Of a stretch of DNA of 64,000 nucleotides, positions 18,117 to 26,331 are shown in pieces. Position 1 is the first letter of the stretch; the number at the start of each line of letters is the position of its first letter. A model generated the notes under the pieces. It ran no database searches, had not been told where the DNA came from, and saw only the letters and a program-made list of their open reading frames with translations. Both the position numbers and the translations under genes were made by a program. The DNA comes from Pseudobdellovibrionaceae bacterium (GTDB taxonomy: Bacteria > Bdellovibrionota > Bdellovibrionia > Bdellovibrionales > UBA1609): NCBI GenBank assembly GCA_018663505.1, contig JABJQG010000019.1, positions 1-64,000 on the forward strand, read 5' to 3'.

Positions 18117-18154
18117 TAAGGTACGCCGTACCTTTTGGTTTAGCTAAGCGTCAT
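18117..18154. repeat. Left 38-bp inverted repeat of the Y1 transposase element
   Basis: Matches the reverse complement of 18941-18978 at 36 of 38 positions (mismatches only at 18146-18147). It contains its own hairpin: arms AAGGTAC and GTACCTT around a GCC loop. A 10-base direct repeat GAGTAAGGTA (18105-18114 and 18115-18124) overlaps its outer edge. Confidence 0.9.
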
Positions 18155-18291
18155 TGAAGAAAGTAGAGAAAGTAGATGGCGTAGAACAAAAATTGAACTG
18201 TCCGGATTATTAATTCTTAAATTGAATATTCGGACACTAAATAGATTGTATTGCTTAATCAATTGTCATGAATTTTGCTACTAGGCAGTGT

Positions 18292-18936
18292 ATGCCTAGA
18301 AAAAAACCAAATTATAATCCGGAACATCCTATTCACATCACTGCTCGTTGTATTAACCAAATGTGGTTTGACTTACCCTTAGAAGAGGTCTGGATAATTT
18401 TTTCCAATTATTTATATTTTATATCACATGCTTTTAATATTGAAATCATTTCTTTTGTTTTGATGAATAATCATTTTCACTTGTTGGTGCACGATAGTAA
18501 TTTTAATATTTCAAAAGCAATGTGTTATTTTATGAGGGAAGTAAGTAAATCAATCACCATTGATACTAAAAGAGTAAATCAAACATTTGGTGGGCCTTTT
18601 CACCCTACAGTGATTGGCTCAACAGAGCATCTATTGAATGTTTATAAGTATATCTATCAAAATCCTTTAAGAGCCAAAATAGTTAGTCGAGCGGAGGAGT
18701 ATAAGTTCTCGACCTTACATGGGATACTTGGGTTAAGCCAAGCAACTATTCCGGTGACCTCCAGGTATGACAATCTTTTTCCTTTAGTGCAAGACACTAG
18801 CCATACCTTAAGTTGGCTTAATCATCATTATGACGACATTGAAATTGATCTTATTCGCAAAGGATTAAGAAGCCACCATTTTAAAATTGGAAAAAAAAGA
18901 AGTTGTCGTACCAAAATTGATTTGCCTAGCATTTGA
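18292..18936 (+). CDS. Y1 (HUH) transposase, RAYT family
   Basis: 214 residues from ATG 18292, chosen because family members start with M-P-R-K-K; ATG 18268 would add eight residues. The HUH metal-binding motif is NNHFHLLVH (about 58-66), and the catalytic Tyr lies in NVYKYIYQNPLRA (about 122-134). HITARC near the N terminus and MREVSKSI are typical of the family. Such enzymes nick single-stranded hairpins and move REP sequences, or are domesticated. The gene is intact with no frameshift and sits centrally between 38-bp inverted repeats. Confidence 0.92.
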   Translation: MPRKKPNYNPEHPIHITARCINQMWFDLPLEEVWIIFSNYLYFISHAFNIEIISFVLMNNHFHLLVHDSNFNISKAMCYFMREVSKSITIDTKRVNQTFGGPFHPTVIGSTEHLLNVYKYIYQNPLRAKIVSRAEEYKFSTLHGILGLSQATIPVTSRYDNLFPLVQDTSHTLSWLNHHYDDIEIDLIRKGLRSHHFKIGKKRSCRTKIDLPSI

Positions 18937-18940
18937 GTAA

Positions 18941-18978
18941 ATGACGCAAAGCTAAACCAAAAGGTACGGCGTACCTTA
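18941..18978. repeat. Right 38-bp inverted repeat of the Y1 transposase element
   Basis: Reverse complement of 18117-18154 with two mismatches, and with the same AAGGTAC/GTACCTT hairpin. Its last three bases form the TAA stop of the minus-strand gene at 18976-19512, so the element abuts or truncates that gene. Confidence 0.9.
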
Positions 18979-19512
18979 GAGGATGTCGCCGCAGTTTAGG
19001 ATTCTGTAGTTTTTTCTAAATAGGGGGCCTGTGTACATCTGAGAATCATTTTCTGATTGTGAGTTTTCATAGACGCTGATGCGGTAGTCTAAGGGGTGCT
19101 TCTTGATAATGGTATCACAATTTCTTCTGTCACATTTTTTATCTATATATTCATTTTTGAACTCTACATGTACTTTTTTTGTTTTCCATGCCAAGGCAGT
19201 ATGGTCATCGGCCCAGGGGTTTTCATAAAATTTGACTTTTTCAATAGAGTTAAAATAGTTTTCTTTATCGATGCAGAGGTTTGTTATAGGTACATTTATG
19301 CTGCGTCCATATTCCTTAATATGGTATTTAATTTTTGGAACTTGAGGTGAGAGATCCCAGTTGCTGAGAATGGCAGACCAGGACTGATTAGCGCCCCCAC
19401 CTATGCTGCCTGTACCGGCAAAAGTATATGCTGAAGTGAGTAAGATAGAGAAGATGATTAATGAATTTATCAAGGCTGGCAATTTTAGTTTTTGAAAAAA
19501 TAGAGTCATCAC
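18976..19512 (-). CDS. Exported protein paired with a regulator
   Basis: 178 residues with a signal peptide ending YTFA-GT (about 32), then a Gly-rich stretch GTGSIGGGANQS. The mature domain has Cys residues in LCID, KKCDRRNCD and LNCGDIL, possibly disulphide bonded. It starts 2 bases after the gene at 19515-20342 and is probably co-transcribed with it. The stop codon lies inside the inverted repeat of the transposase element, so the original C terminus may have been cut short. Function unknown. Confidence 0.65.
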   Translation of the reverse strand: MMTLFFQKLKLPALINSLIIFSILLTSAYTFAGTGSIGGGANQSWSAILSNWDLSPQVPKIKYHIKEYGRSINVPITNLCIDKENYFNSIEKVKFYENPWADDHTALAWKTKKVHVEFKNEYIDKKCDRRNCDTIIKKHPLDYRISVYENSQSENDSQMYTGPLFRKNYRILNCGDIL

Positions 19513-19514
19513 TT

Positions 19515-20342
19515 TTAGTGGTCCTTTTTATTTTGGTTGGAACCCATGGTGTCGGTAACAACAAAAGTGAAAGCTTTAATGTTTCCTAGAGCATTTGGTT
19601 TTTTTGCAAGTTCAACTTTTTTATAATAAGCTTCTTCATCAATTTTCAGCCATTGATTATAGGCTTCTGGGGATAGCCCCTCGGCATACGTGGCAATAAT
19701 GTTCTCACCCTTGAGCTCGCAAGCTTCTGGTCTGGCGTAACGTTCAGTAAGGTGAAGTCCTATTTTTTTTGTGGTGTTGGAGTCATAGTTTAACTGGATA
19801 GCACCAAGCTCATACAACCCCATGTTGTTGAATTTTAAGAATTGTGAGCTACGCATCTTTTCCGCTATTTCAAATCCGTAGCTGCCAAAGCGTTGCATCA
19901 GACTACTTTTGCTCACTCCGCCACTGGCAGCTAGAAAATAAATTTCACCATACAGAGGGTTCTTTTTTATCTCTTTTTCCAAATCAAGATTATATTCAAC
20001 GTGCTCCTTGTAACCATTTGGGTTACATCTTAGGAGCTCTTTTTTTATAAGCTCAGGCGCAAGCTGTAGAACTTGGTTGTCACTGGGCACACTGAGTATG
20101 AAACGATAAATTTTAAATAATGTGAGATAACCGGGCTTGTTTGATTTTTCGAGAAGTCTTTTAATGGTTTTTTCGTGAATAACAATTTGTTTAGCTAAAT
20201 ATTTGATGCCTTTTTTTCTATCATTAAAATTTTTAAGAGCTAGCTCTATGTCTTGGCAGACCTGCTCGGCAACAGTGGAACACTTTGGAGGCACAATAGG
20301 CGAACCTGGATTCACATGCAAGTGATCACCTGAAAGCGACAT
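19515..20342 (-). CDS. Probable helix-turn-helix regulator
   Basis: 275 residues, no signal peptide or membrane segment. Residues about 25-75 look like an HTH: ...GIKYLAKQIVIHEKTIKRLLE followed by KPGYLTLFKIYRFIL. A second helical unit with GGVSKSSLMQRFG (about 140-152) resembles another winged or HTH element. The C-terminal half is strand/helix mixed. A regulator upstream of a small secreted protein, as here, is a recurring arrangement in Bdellovibrio-like genomes (recollection, not checked). What it controls is unknown. Confidence 0.5.
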   Translation of the reverse strand: MSLSGDHLHVNPGSPIVPPKCSTVAEQVCQDIELALKNFNDRKKGIKYLAKQIVIHEKTIKRLLEKSNKPGYLTLFKIYRFILSVPSDNQVLQLAPELIKKELLRCNPNGYKEHVEYNLDLEKEIKKNPLYGEIYFLAASGGVSKSSLMQRFGSYGFEIAEKMRSSQFLKFNNMGLYELGAIQLNYDSNTTKKIGLHLTERYARPEACELKGENIIATYAEGLSPEAYNQWLKIDEEAYYKKVELAKKPNALGNIKAFTFVVTDTMGSNQNKKDH

Positions 20343-20546
20343 AATACAGACCCCCCTTCTGTGTTACTGCTCAAGAACTTAAAGGAATAAAATCTATGTG
20401 TCGAGAGTCTTGGATATTTTGTGTAAACTAATGCTTTGCTTAATAAATAAGATAAAGCCATAAATAGTCAAAAATACAGAGGTTTCTTAGGTCTGGGATT
20501 TATTTTAGGGCTTTCCAAAATTATTGAAGTTATTCATAATAGTTTT

Positions 20547-21260
20547 ATGGGGCTGAAAAAATTACGCATACTCGTTGTTGATGACGAGAAAGATATTAGG
20601 GAACTGATTCAGGATCAGTTTGAAATATTTGGTTTTGATGTGGATGTTGCTGAGGGTGGTGACGATGCGTGGGCCATGTTCGAAAAAGATCCATATGATG
20701 TTGTTATTACTGATGTTCGAATGCCCAAGGGCTCTGGACCTGAGTTATTAGAAAAAATTAAAAAGTATGATGTTCATTCTCCAAAAGTTTATTTCATTTC
20801 TGGATATTATGATTTCCCAAAAGAAGATATATTTCATGTGGGAGCGGATGGGCTTTTTCCGAAACCTTTTAGTGCAACCATATTAAGGGAAAGCATACGT
20901 AAAGCGAGTATGCCTAACCTGCAGCGCTGGGGCCAAAAAAAGTTTCATAATGTGCAACATAAGTTTAAGCTTGTAACAGGGCCTAGTCAGGTGGTTTCTG
21001 TGGGCAGGGGTGGTTTATTTATACAGTGCAAGGAAAATATTCCTAAAGAGGATGAGGAAGTAGAGTTTGAAATTGGTTTTGATAACTCTTTAGGATTAAT
21101 TAAAGGAGAGGGACGCGTGCTTTGGTCTCGCAGTCAAGATTCTGAAGGATGCTTGTCAGGTGTGGGTGTGGAAATCCAGTGGCTGTCCAAAGAATGTATT
21201 AATGAGTTTGTCTCTTTTGTGGCAGAAAGTTCTATTCTACCTTATATTCCTAAAACTTGA
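20547..21260 (+). CDS. Response regulator with degenerate PilZ domain
   Basis: 237 residues. The N-terminal receiver (1-120) is complete: DDE at 11-13, phospho-acceptor Asp in VVITDVRMP (near 56), the switch residue in YFISGYY and Lys in FPKPFS. The C-terminal 100 residues match a PilZ-type beta barrel: VVSVGRGGLFIQC corresponds to the D/N-x-S-x-x-G strand, and SGVGVEIQWLS is the closing strand. The RxxxR c-di-GMP loop is not evident, so ligand binding is doubtful. No kinase is adjacent. Its 3' end overlaps the convergent membrane-protein gene by 24 bases. Confidence 0.82.
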   Translation: MGLKKLRILVVDDEKDIRELIQDQFEIFGFDVDVAEGGDDAWAMFEKDPYDVVITDVRMPKGSGPELLEKIKKYDVHSPKVYFISGYYDFPKEDIFHVGADGLFPKPFSATILRESIRKASMPNLQRWGQKKFHNVQHKFKLVTGPSQVVSVGRGGLFIQCKENIPKEDEEVEFEIGFDNSLGLIKGEGRVLWSRSQDSEGCLSGVGVEIQWLSKECINEFVSFVAESSILPYIPKT

Positions 21261-22127
21261 TTTGGACGATGTTTCAGTATCGGCAGAATTATCATTATCT
21301 GAATCTTGGTTGTTTCCAGGGGCGTTCTTGGAAGTTCCTGTGGAGTTATTTGTTTTCCCGGTGGGGTCAGAATTATCTGCAGAGGCTTTAGCTTCTTTAC
21401 GGATTTCTTGACGAACGAGCTCAGCGATTTCTGCCAGCCATAAAGCAAACACATTTTTTGACATAGGCAGTAGCTTCTCACTGCTTATAAGGACAATCTC
21501 TAGCCAAAACTCTATGTGCTTGAAGGGTTTGTCATACTGATTGTAAGTGGTGTTCCATTGCTGCACAGAGCTTTTTATTTCTTTATAAACCATTTTTTGC
21601 CCCTTATTAGCTAAGCGGCCCATAAGTACAAAAATCACAAAGGGAAAGATAAAGCCAAAAAATAAAGTTGCGATTCCAGTATAAATTAACCAGTGATCCA
21701 AATCTAAAAGTTTTAGACTCTCTGTTTTAGCAATTGAAATTTGCGTTTCTTTAAAGTCATGCAAAACCTGCATTTGATGATTAAGGTTGATGCTTTTTAT
21801 ACTCTCATAGTTAAGAGGGGTAAGAGGGAGTGAAGACTGAGCTAGTCCTTCATTAAAAGTGAGAACTGTATTCCAAAGTAAGAAACGTTGTTTCTCTGTT
21901 TTAGGTTTATTTTGTATTTGCTCTACAAGTTGAAAATACTTTTCTGATAAGAACCGGGCTTCATCCATTGATTTGTAACTTTTATATATTTTTGAGCGGA
22001 TTTCATTTTTGGCAAATATTTGTATTGTAAAATACGTCAGACCTATGAAGGTTGATGCTGTGGATAAAAGCATAAAAATAATAAATATATTTTTATATAG
22101 CTTTAATTTTTTTAATAATGCCCACAT
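21237..22127 (-). CDS. Two-helix membrane protein, third gene of its operon
   Basis: 296 residues. Transmembrane segments lie at about 12-36 and 150-176, enclosing a helical periplasmic region of about 110 residues, the layout of four-helix-bundle sensor domains. The cytoplasmic tail ends in a long low-complexity Asn/Ser/Asp/Thr stretch (about 255-292) that is probably disordered. There is no HAMP, kinase or MCP signalling domain. It follows the AI-2E transporter gene by 9 bases and is probably co-transcribed. Function unknown. Confidence 0.6.
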   Translation of the reverse strand: MWALLKKLKLYKNIFIIFMLLSTASTFIGLTYFTIQIFAKNEIRSKIYKSYKSMDEARFLSEKYFQLVEQIQNKPKTEKQRFLLWNTVLTFNEGLAQSSLPLTPLNYESIKSINLNHQMQVLHDFKETQISIAKTESLKLLDLDHWLIYTGIATLFFGFIFPFVIFVLMGRLANKGQKMVYKEIKSSVQQWNTTYNQYDKPFKHIEFWLEIVLISSEKLLPMSKNVFALWLAEIAELVRQEIRKEAKASADNSDPTGKTNNSTGTSKNAPGNNQDSDNDNSADTETSSKSSFRNIR

Positions 22128-22136
22128 ATGTAGTTC

Positions 22137-23441
22137 CTATATTAGTTTATATGCCTTTAGTTCGTGAAATACGGTTTCAATGATTACTTTTATAATTACA
22201 ATAGAAGGTATAGCTAATAACATTCCTGAAAAACCAAAAATAATGGACCCACCCATGACGCCCAAAATAACAACTAGAGGATGCAGGTTCACTGCTGATC
22301 CCAAAACAATAGGTTGGAAGATGCTATTATCTAATAATTGAGCCACAGCCACCACAGCAAAGACTGCTAGCATTAAATTATCTGTGGTAATGAAGGGGAG
22401 ATAAGGGGAGATACTTTCTGTAATCAGAGCATAACAAAGCCCAACAATTAAACCAATGGCTGGGCCGAGAAAAGGAATGGCATTGGTGATGCCAGCAATA
22501 CTGCCAATAACTATGGCCACATTGATTTCTAGTCCAATAACAATTAACCCCACACTGAGGGTGAGACCCACCAGGAAACACTCAAGAAGCGTACCTCGCA
22601 AATATTTACCTATGGCTGTATCCACTTCGTTCAGTACAGTTAAGGAGAGCTCAAAGTACTTGTTTGGTACCAGTCGAATAAAAAATTTATTAATTTCACC
22701 AGTATCAAATAACAAGAAGATAAAGACAAAAGGCATAATGAACCAAGTGGATAATGTATTTAATATTTTAACAATAAAATGAGAGTTTTGAGCTTTACTG
22801 CTACCGTCAGCATTTTTTAAAGCTTCAGTTTCTTTTTTATTATTTTTTTGAAGTGTTTCTTCTAAGATCACACCTGCTGTGGGTAGAAGCTTCTGGTTTT
22901 CCTCAAAATAATTATAATATTTGGGGTTAAACGTTTGGCCTTTGTACCCTTCTTTATATTTTAGTAATATTTTTTTTTGATCTTCGTTAAGTGAGAGCAT
23001 CTCAAAGGCTTGAGTTTTAAAAGGCGCAATATCATCTTTTAAAAGTTCATAAATAAAGTTGCCTTTATCTGGATTTTCTTTGAGACCCATGACGCTAATA
23101 TATTTTTCATTCAGTTTGTACTTAATACGAACAATTAATTCTAATTGATCTTTCTCATTTGGCAGAGAACTCTTAATCTGACGTGTGCCCATAACAAGTC
23201 CGGCAACGATAAAGCAAAATAATATAAGAACTTTGGGGCCATGGGGAAGCCATGAGACTCTAACTATATTTATAACTGGACGAAATAGGTAGGCAAGAAC
23301 TCCACCAATAATTGAAGGTAAGATTAAAGACCTTAGAGACCAGAATAAAAATAGAAATACAGAGATAGCAATAACTGAGAATGCAGCATAAACAATGACA
23401 TTACGTCTTTTTTGTTCCAATTTTTGTTGTTTATCAGCCAC
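22137..23441 (-). CDS. AI-2E family (PerM/UPF0118) transporter
   Basis: 434 residues with eight predicted membrane segments in the family layout: two pairs before a polar loop (about 95-225), then a helical C-terminal block with VIGSIAGITNAIPFLGPAIGL and VAQLLDNSIFQPIVLGSAVNLHPL, both family hallmarks. Members export autoinducer-2 or exchange sodium and protons; the substrate here is not readable. Starts with GTG that shares a base with the upstream stop (TAGTG), so translation is coupled to the cyclic-nucleotide-binding gene. Confidence 0.85.
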   Translation of the reverse strand: MADKQQKLEQKRRNVIVYAAFSVIAISVFLFLFWSLRSLILPSIIGGVLAYLFRPVINIVRVSWLPHGPKVLILFCFIVAGLVMGTRQIKSSLPNEKDQLELIVRIKYKLNEKYISVMGLKENPDKGNFIYELLKDDIAPFKTQAFEMLSLNEDQKKILLKYKEGYKGQTFNPKYYNYFEENQKLLPTAGVILEETLQKNNKKETEALKNADGSSKAQNSHFIVKILNTLSTWFIMPFVFIFLLFDTGEINKFFIRLVPNKYFELSLTVLNEVDTAIGKYLRGTLLECFLVGLTLSVGLIVIGLEINVAIVIGSIAGITNAIPFLGPAIGLIVGLCYALITESISPYLPFITTDNLMLAVFAVVAVAQLLDNSIFQPIVLGSAVNLHPLVVILGVMGGSIIFGFSGMLLAIPSIVIIKVIIETVFHELKAYKLI

Positions 23442-23956
23442 TACTTCTCCCTACAATTTTTTAGAAGTTGTGTTGTTTTCTTTAAGCGTTCACCAACAAA
23501 TAAGGAAAGTGATTGAAATATTAATGATGAGATTTCTGGTTCCACCTCTATAAACTGTTGCAGATCACTTCTGAATAAAGAAAATGCCATTGTTGGCTCT
23601 AGGGCCCTAGCGGTGGCAGATCGAGGAGAGTTATCTAGTAAAGCCAGCTCTCCAAGGAAGTCTCCCGTATTGAGTTCAGCTACAAGTATTGGCGGGCCCT
23701 CGGTGTTAGGTATCTCAATACCCACTTTTCCACTTTCAACAATAAAAAGTGCCGCTCCAGGTTGGTTAAGCTCAAAAAAGCATTCTCCTTCGGAGTAAAA
23801 TCGCTTATGGAGTATTTGCTCCACTTGGATCACTTGTTTTTTACTTAGGTTGCTAAAAAAGGGGATGTCCCTGAGAAATTCGATTTCAGTTTTTTTCTTT
23901 TGACGGTCTTTATTGTTAAATATATTGCCCCAAAATACTTCTAAGTCGCTAAACAT
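23441..23956 (-). CDS. Cyclic nucleotide-binding domain protein
   Basis: 171 residues, a single CNMP domain (about 25-145) with no HTH or kinase. The phosphate-binding cassette is clear: GDFLGELALLDNSPRSATA (about 103-121), with the Glu and Arg that hold cNMP. The last 30 residues are helical and basic. First gene of an operon with the AI-2E transporter and a membrane protein, so it may gate or regulate transport, but that is inference from position. Confidence 0.85.
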   Translation of the reverse strand: MFSDLEVFWGNIFNNKDRQKKKTEIEFLRDIPFFSNLSKKQVIQVEQILHKRFYSEGECFFELNQPGAALFIVESGKVGIEIPNTEGPPILVAELNTGDFLGELALLDNSPRSATARALEPTMAFSLFRSDLQQFIEVEPEISSLIFQSLSLFVGERLKKTTQLLKNCREK

Positions 23957-24110
23957 ATTTGTTGCCTTCTTCTGCTGTTGTTAATCTGCTGTGTATACAG
24001 AACTATCGGAAATAAGTGGGGAAATATAAAAAAATCTATTTATTCTCGTACTTTGGGCTGGCATGTGATTTATTGTTATGTTGTCAAAAACCTGACTAAT
24101 GTCACTAAAC

Positions 24111-24129
24111 GATAGTGATTCTCACTTAG
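24111..24129 (+). promoter_or_regulatory. Possible Fur box upstream of feoA
   Basis: GATAGTGATTCTCACTTAG agrees with the 19-bp Fur consensus at 12 positions and lies 56 bases before feoA. The match is moderate; the gene context (iron uptake) supports it. Confidence 0.45.
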
Positions 24130-24184
24130 ATTTCAAGAGTGTTTTTGTATTGTAAATAGATTTAAGCAGCAGCATTATCGCCTG

Positions 24185-24397
24185 ATGGATTTAGAAATGT
24201 ACAAAAATTATGAAGTGGAGTCCTTTGAGGGCGAAGAGTTTATCTTGGAACGCCTTGCAGAGTTTGGCTTTTCAAGGGGACAGAGCTTTCAATTGGTGGG
24301 GAGGTCTTTGTTTGGTCAGCCTTATATAGCGAAAATTGGAAATTTAAAGGTAGCTCTAAGAGCAGTTGAGTTAGAAAGTATTAAGGTCAAAGTTTAA
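24185..24397 (+). CDS. feoA: FeoA domain protein
   Basis: 70 residues, one SH3-like FeoA domain: LAEFGFSRGQSFQLV and the closing GNLKVALRAVELESIKV are the family strands. FeoA assists the FeoB ferrous iron permease at the cytoplasmic face. It ends 2 bases before feoB. The start is ATG 24185; a second Met at residue 5 is possible. Confidence 0.88.
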   Translation: MDLEMYKNYEVESFEGEEFILERLAEFGFSRGQSFQLVGRSLFGQPYIAKIGNLKVALRAVELESIKVKV

Positions 24398-24399
24398 TT

Positions 24400-26289
24400 A
24401 TGAAAAAAGTCGCTTTAGTGGGTCCACCGAATGCTGGGAAAACAAGTTTATTTAACTGGTTAACAGGGTCAAATTTTAAAACTGTAAATTACCCTGGAGC
24501 CACTGTAAATTTTTTCAGGGGTGATGCTCTTGAGCAGTATGGTTTTGCATGTGAATTTATAGATACGCCCGGCGTGTACAGCTTGTTTCCCAAGTCTCAA
24601 GATGAGGAGATTACGCAAAAAATCCTTATTGGAGAGAACTCGGAGGTTTCTCCAGATCAGGTGATTGTGGTTATAGATGCTACTCAGTTTGAACGACACC
24701 TAAATATATTCCACCAAGTATCCGCTTTGAATATTCCAACAATTGTGGCTGTGACCATGCTTGATATATTGAAAGAAAGTGGTCAGAGTATTGATTTAAA
24801 TATTTTATCCAAAGAATTAGGCGTTCCCGTTGTGGGTATTGACGGTCTTTTGGGTGGTGGTGTTCAAGAACTTATGGACTCTGTAGCTGGACGTGAGTCA
24901 GAGAAATCTTCGCAAATAGAGCCCGAAGCATTGCAGAAATGGACACAAGAAATTTTTACGGAATTTGGTTTAGAGAACAATAGACTACACAAGTTAAGTT
25001 TTATTGATTGTAAAAGTAAAAGAAATTGGCATCACTTAAAAGTGACAGATAAGTTGGACAAGTTTTTATTACACCCTATTTTTGGTTTAGTATTTTTTGT
25101 TGTTGTGATGTCCCTGCTATTTACTTCCATATATTCTTTTTCCGTTCCACTTATGGATTTTGTGGATGCTGGATTTTCTAGCCTGAGCCAGTATATCTTA
25201 GTGGCAGGTGAGCAGAGTCTGTGGGCTCAATTTTTGGCCGACGGAGTTGTCACTGGCTTTGGGGCGTTTTTTATTTTTGTACCTCAGGTGGCCATCTTAT
25301 TTTTTGGTTTAATTCTATTGGAGGACACTGGGTACTTAGCTCGAGCAACAACATTAGTAGATAGACCTCTCTCGCTTTTAGGTATGAATGGAAGGTCTTT
25401 TGTACCTTTATTGTCAGGATATGCCTGTGCTGTTCCTGCAGCCATGGCCGCTAGGACGATTACTAATAAGAAGGAGAGGCTGTTAACCTTATTTGTTTTG
25501 CCATTAATGAATTGCTCGGCGAGGCTTCCCGTTTATGCATTGCTATTGACCTTCTTTTTCACAGGAAAACCCATGTGGTATGGAGGCGTTGCCCTAGCCG
25601 CTATTTATTTTTTGAGCATAATAGTTGGAGCACTGGCAGCATTGATTTTAAGACGTTTTATTAAGGATAGCGGACAAAGTCTATTTATGATGGAACTGCC
25701 TCTTTATAGGAGGCCTCGAATTATGCCTGTATTATCCCAAGTATTGGCCAAAACTAAGTTTTTTGTGAGAAAAGCAGGTCCTATTATCTTTGCCCTTTCC
25801 TTAGTGATTTGGGTGACCAGTGTGTTTCCAAATTATGAAATGACGGATGATGTACAAAGGTTGCAGTCAAGTTATATTGCTCAGGCAGGACACCTTATGG
25901 AGCCAGTGTTTGAGCCTATGGGAGTGGACTGGCGAGTGGGAGTTGGCATAATTTCAGCTTTCGCGGCTCGCGAAGTTTTTGTTTCCGCTCTTGCCCTTGT
26001 GTTTAACGTCACAGAAGAGAACGCCATAGGTGGCGACGGTTCGGAAGAAAGCGTCGCAGCCACATTGTTAGAAAAGATGAAAACAGCAAAACTGGCAAAT
26101 GGTGGTTTGATATTTACCCCAGCTACAATCATAGGTTTAATTATATTTTTTATGATTGCCCTCCAGTGCTTAGCTACAGTGGGTGTAATTTACCAAGAAA
26201 CTAATAGTGTTAGATTTACAGTGTTTCAGCTGGTGAGTTTTAATGTGGTGGCTTACTTACTGGCTGTGGGTGTACAGATTTTTGCATAA
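24400..26289 (+). CDS. feoB: Ferrous iron transporter FeoB
   Basis: 629 residues, shorter than the E. coli protein (773). The N-terminal G domain has G1 GPPNAGKTS (8-16), G3 DTPG (55-58) and a T-M-L-D G4 motif near 119. The membrane domain starts near residue 225 and has the two Gate motifs, with SGYACAVPAAMAARTI and LMNCSARLPVYALLL, including the conserved Cys of each. FAAREVF is also typical. The C-terminal cytoplasmic extension is absent. Transports Fe(II), with FeoA encoded upstream. Confidence 0.95.
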   Translation: MKKVALVGPPNAGKTSLFNWLTGSNFKTVNYPGATVNFFRGDALEQYGFACEFIDTPGVYSLFPKSQDEEITQKILIGENSEVSPDQVIVVIDATQFERHLNIFHQVSALNIPTIVAVTMLDILKESGQSIDLNILSKELGVPVVGIDGLLGGGVQELMDSVAGRESEKSSQIEPEALQKWTQEIFTEFGLENNRLHKLSFIDCKSKRNWHHLKVTDKLDKFLLHPIFGLVFFVVVMSLLFTSIYSFSVPLMDFVDAGFSSLSQYILVAGEQSLWAQFLADGVVTGFGAFFIFVPQVAILFFGLILLEDTGYLARATTLVDRPLSLLGMNGRSFVPLLSGYACAVPAAMAARTITNKKERLLTLFVLPLMNCSARLPVYALLLTFFFTGKPMWYGGVALAAIYFLSIIVGALAALILRRFIKDSGQSLFMMELPLYRRPRIMPVLSQVLAKTKFFVRKAGPIIFALSLVIWVTSVFPNYEMTDDVQRLQSSYIAQAGHLMEPVFEPMGVDWRVGVGIISAFAAREVFVSALALVFNVTEENAIGGDGSEESVAATLLEKMKTAKLANGGLIFTPATIIGLIIFFMIALQCLATVGVIYQETNSVRFTVFQLVSFNVVAYLLAVGVQIFA

Positions 26290-26331
26290 GAATTTCTACC
26301 TTTTTCAACAGAGTTGAGTTAAAGTTTTTGT

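Larger units (their letters stand above)
18117..18978 (+). mobile_element. RAYT-like element: Y1 transposase between 38-bp inverted repeats
   Basis: An 862-bp unit: inverted repeat, a leader with a hairpin (TGTCCG at 18199-18204 with CGGACA at 18231-18236), one transposase gene, and the opposite inverted repeat. REP-associated Y1 transposases act on single-stranded hairpins, and each repeat here carries a GGTAC hairpin that could be the substrate. IS200/IS605 elements normally lack terminal inverted repeats, so this layout fits a transposase flanked by inversely oriented REP-like hairpins. The right repeat supplies the stop codon of the next gene. Confidence 0.8.
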
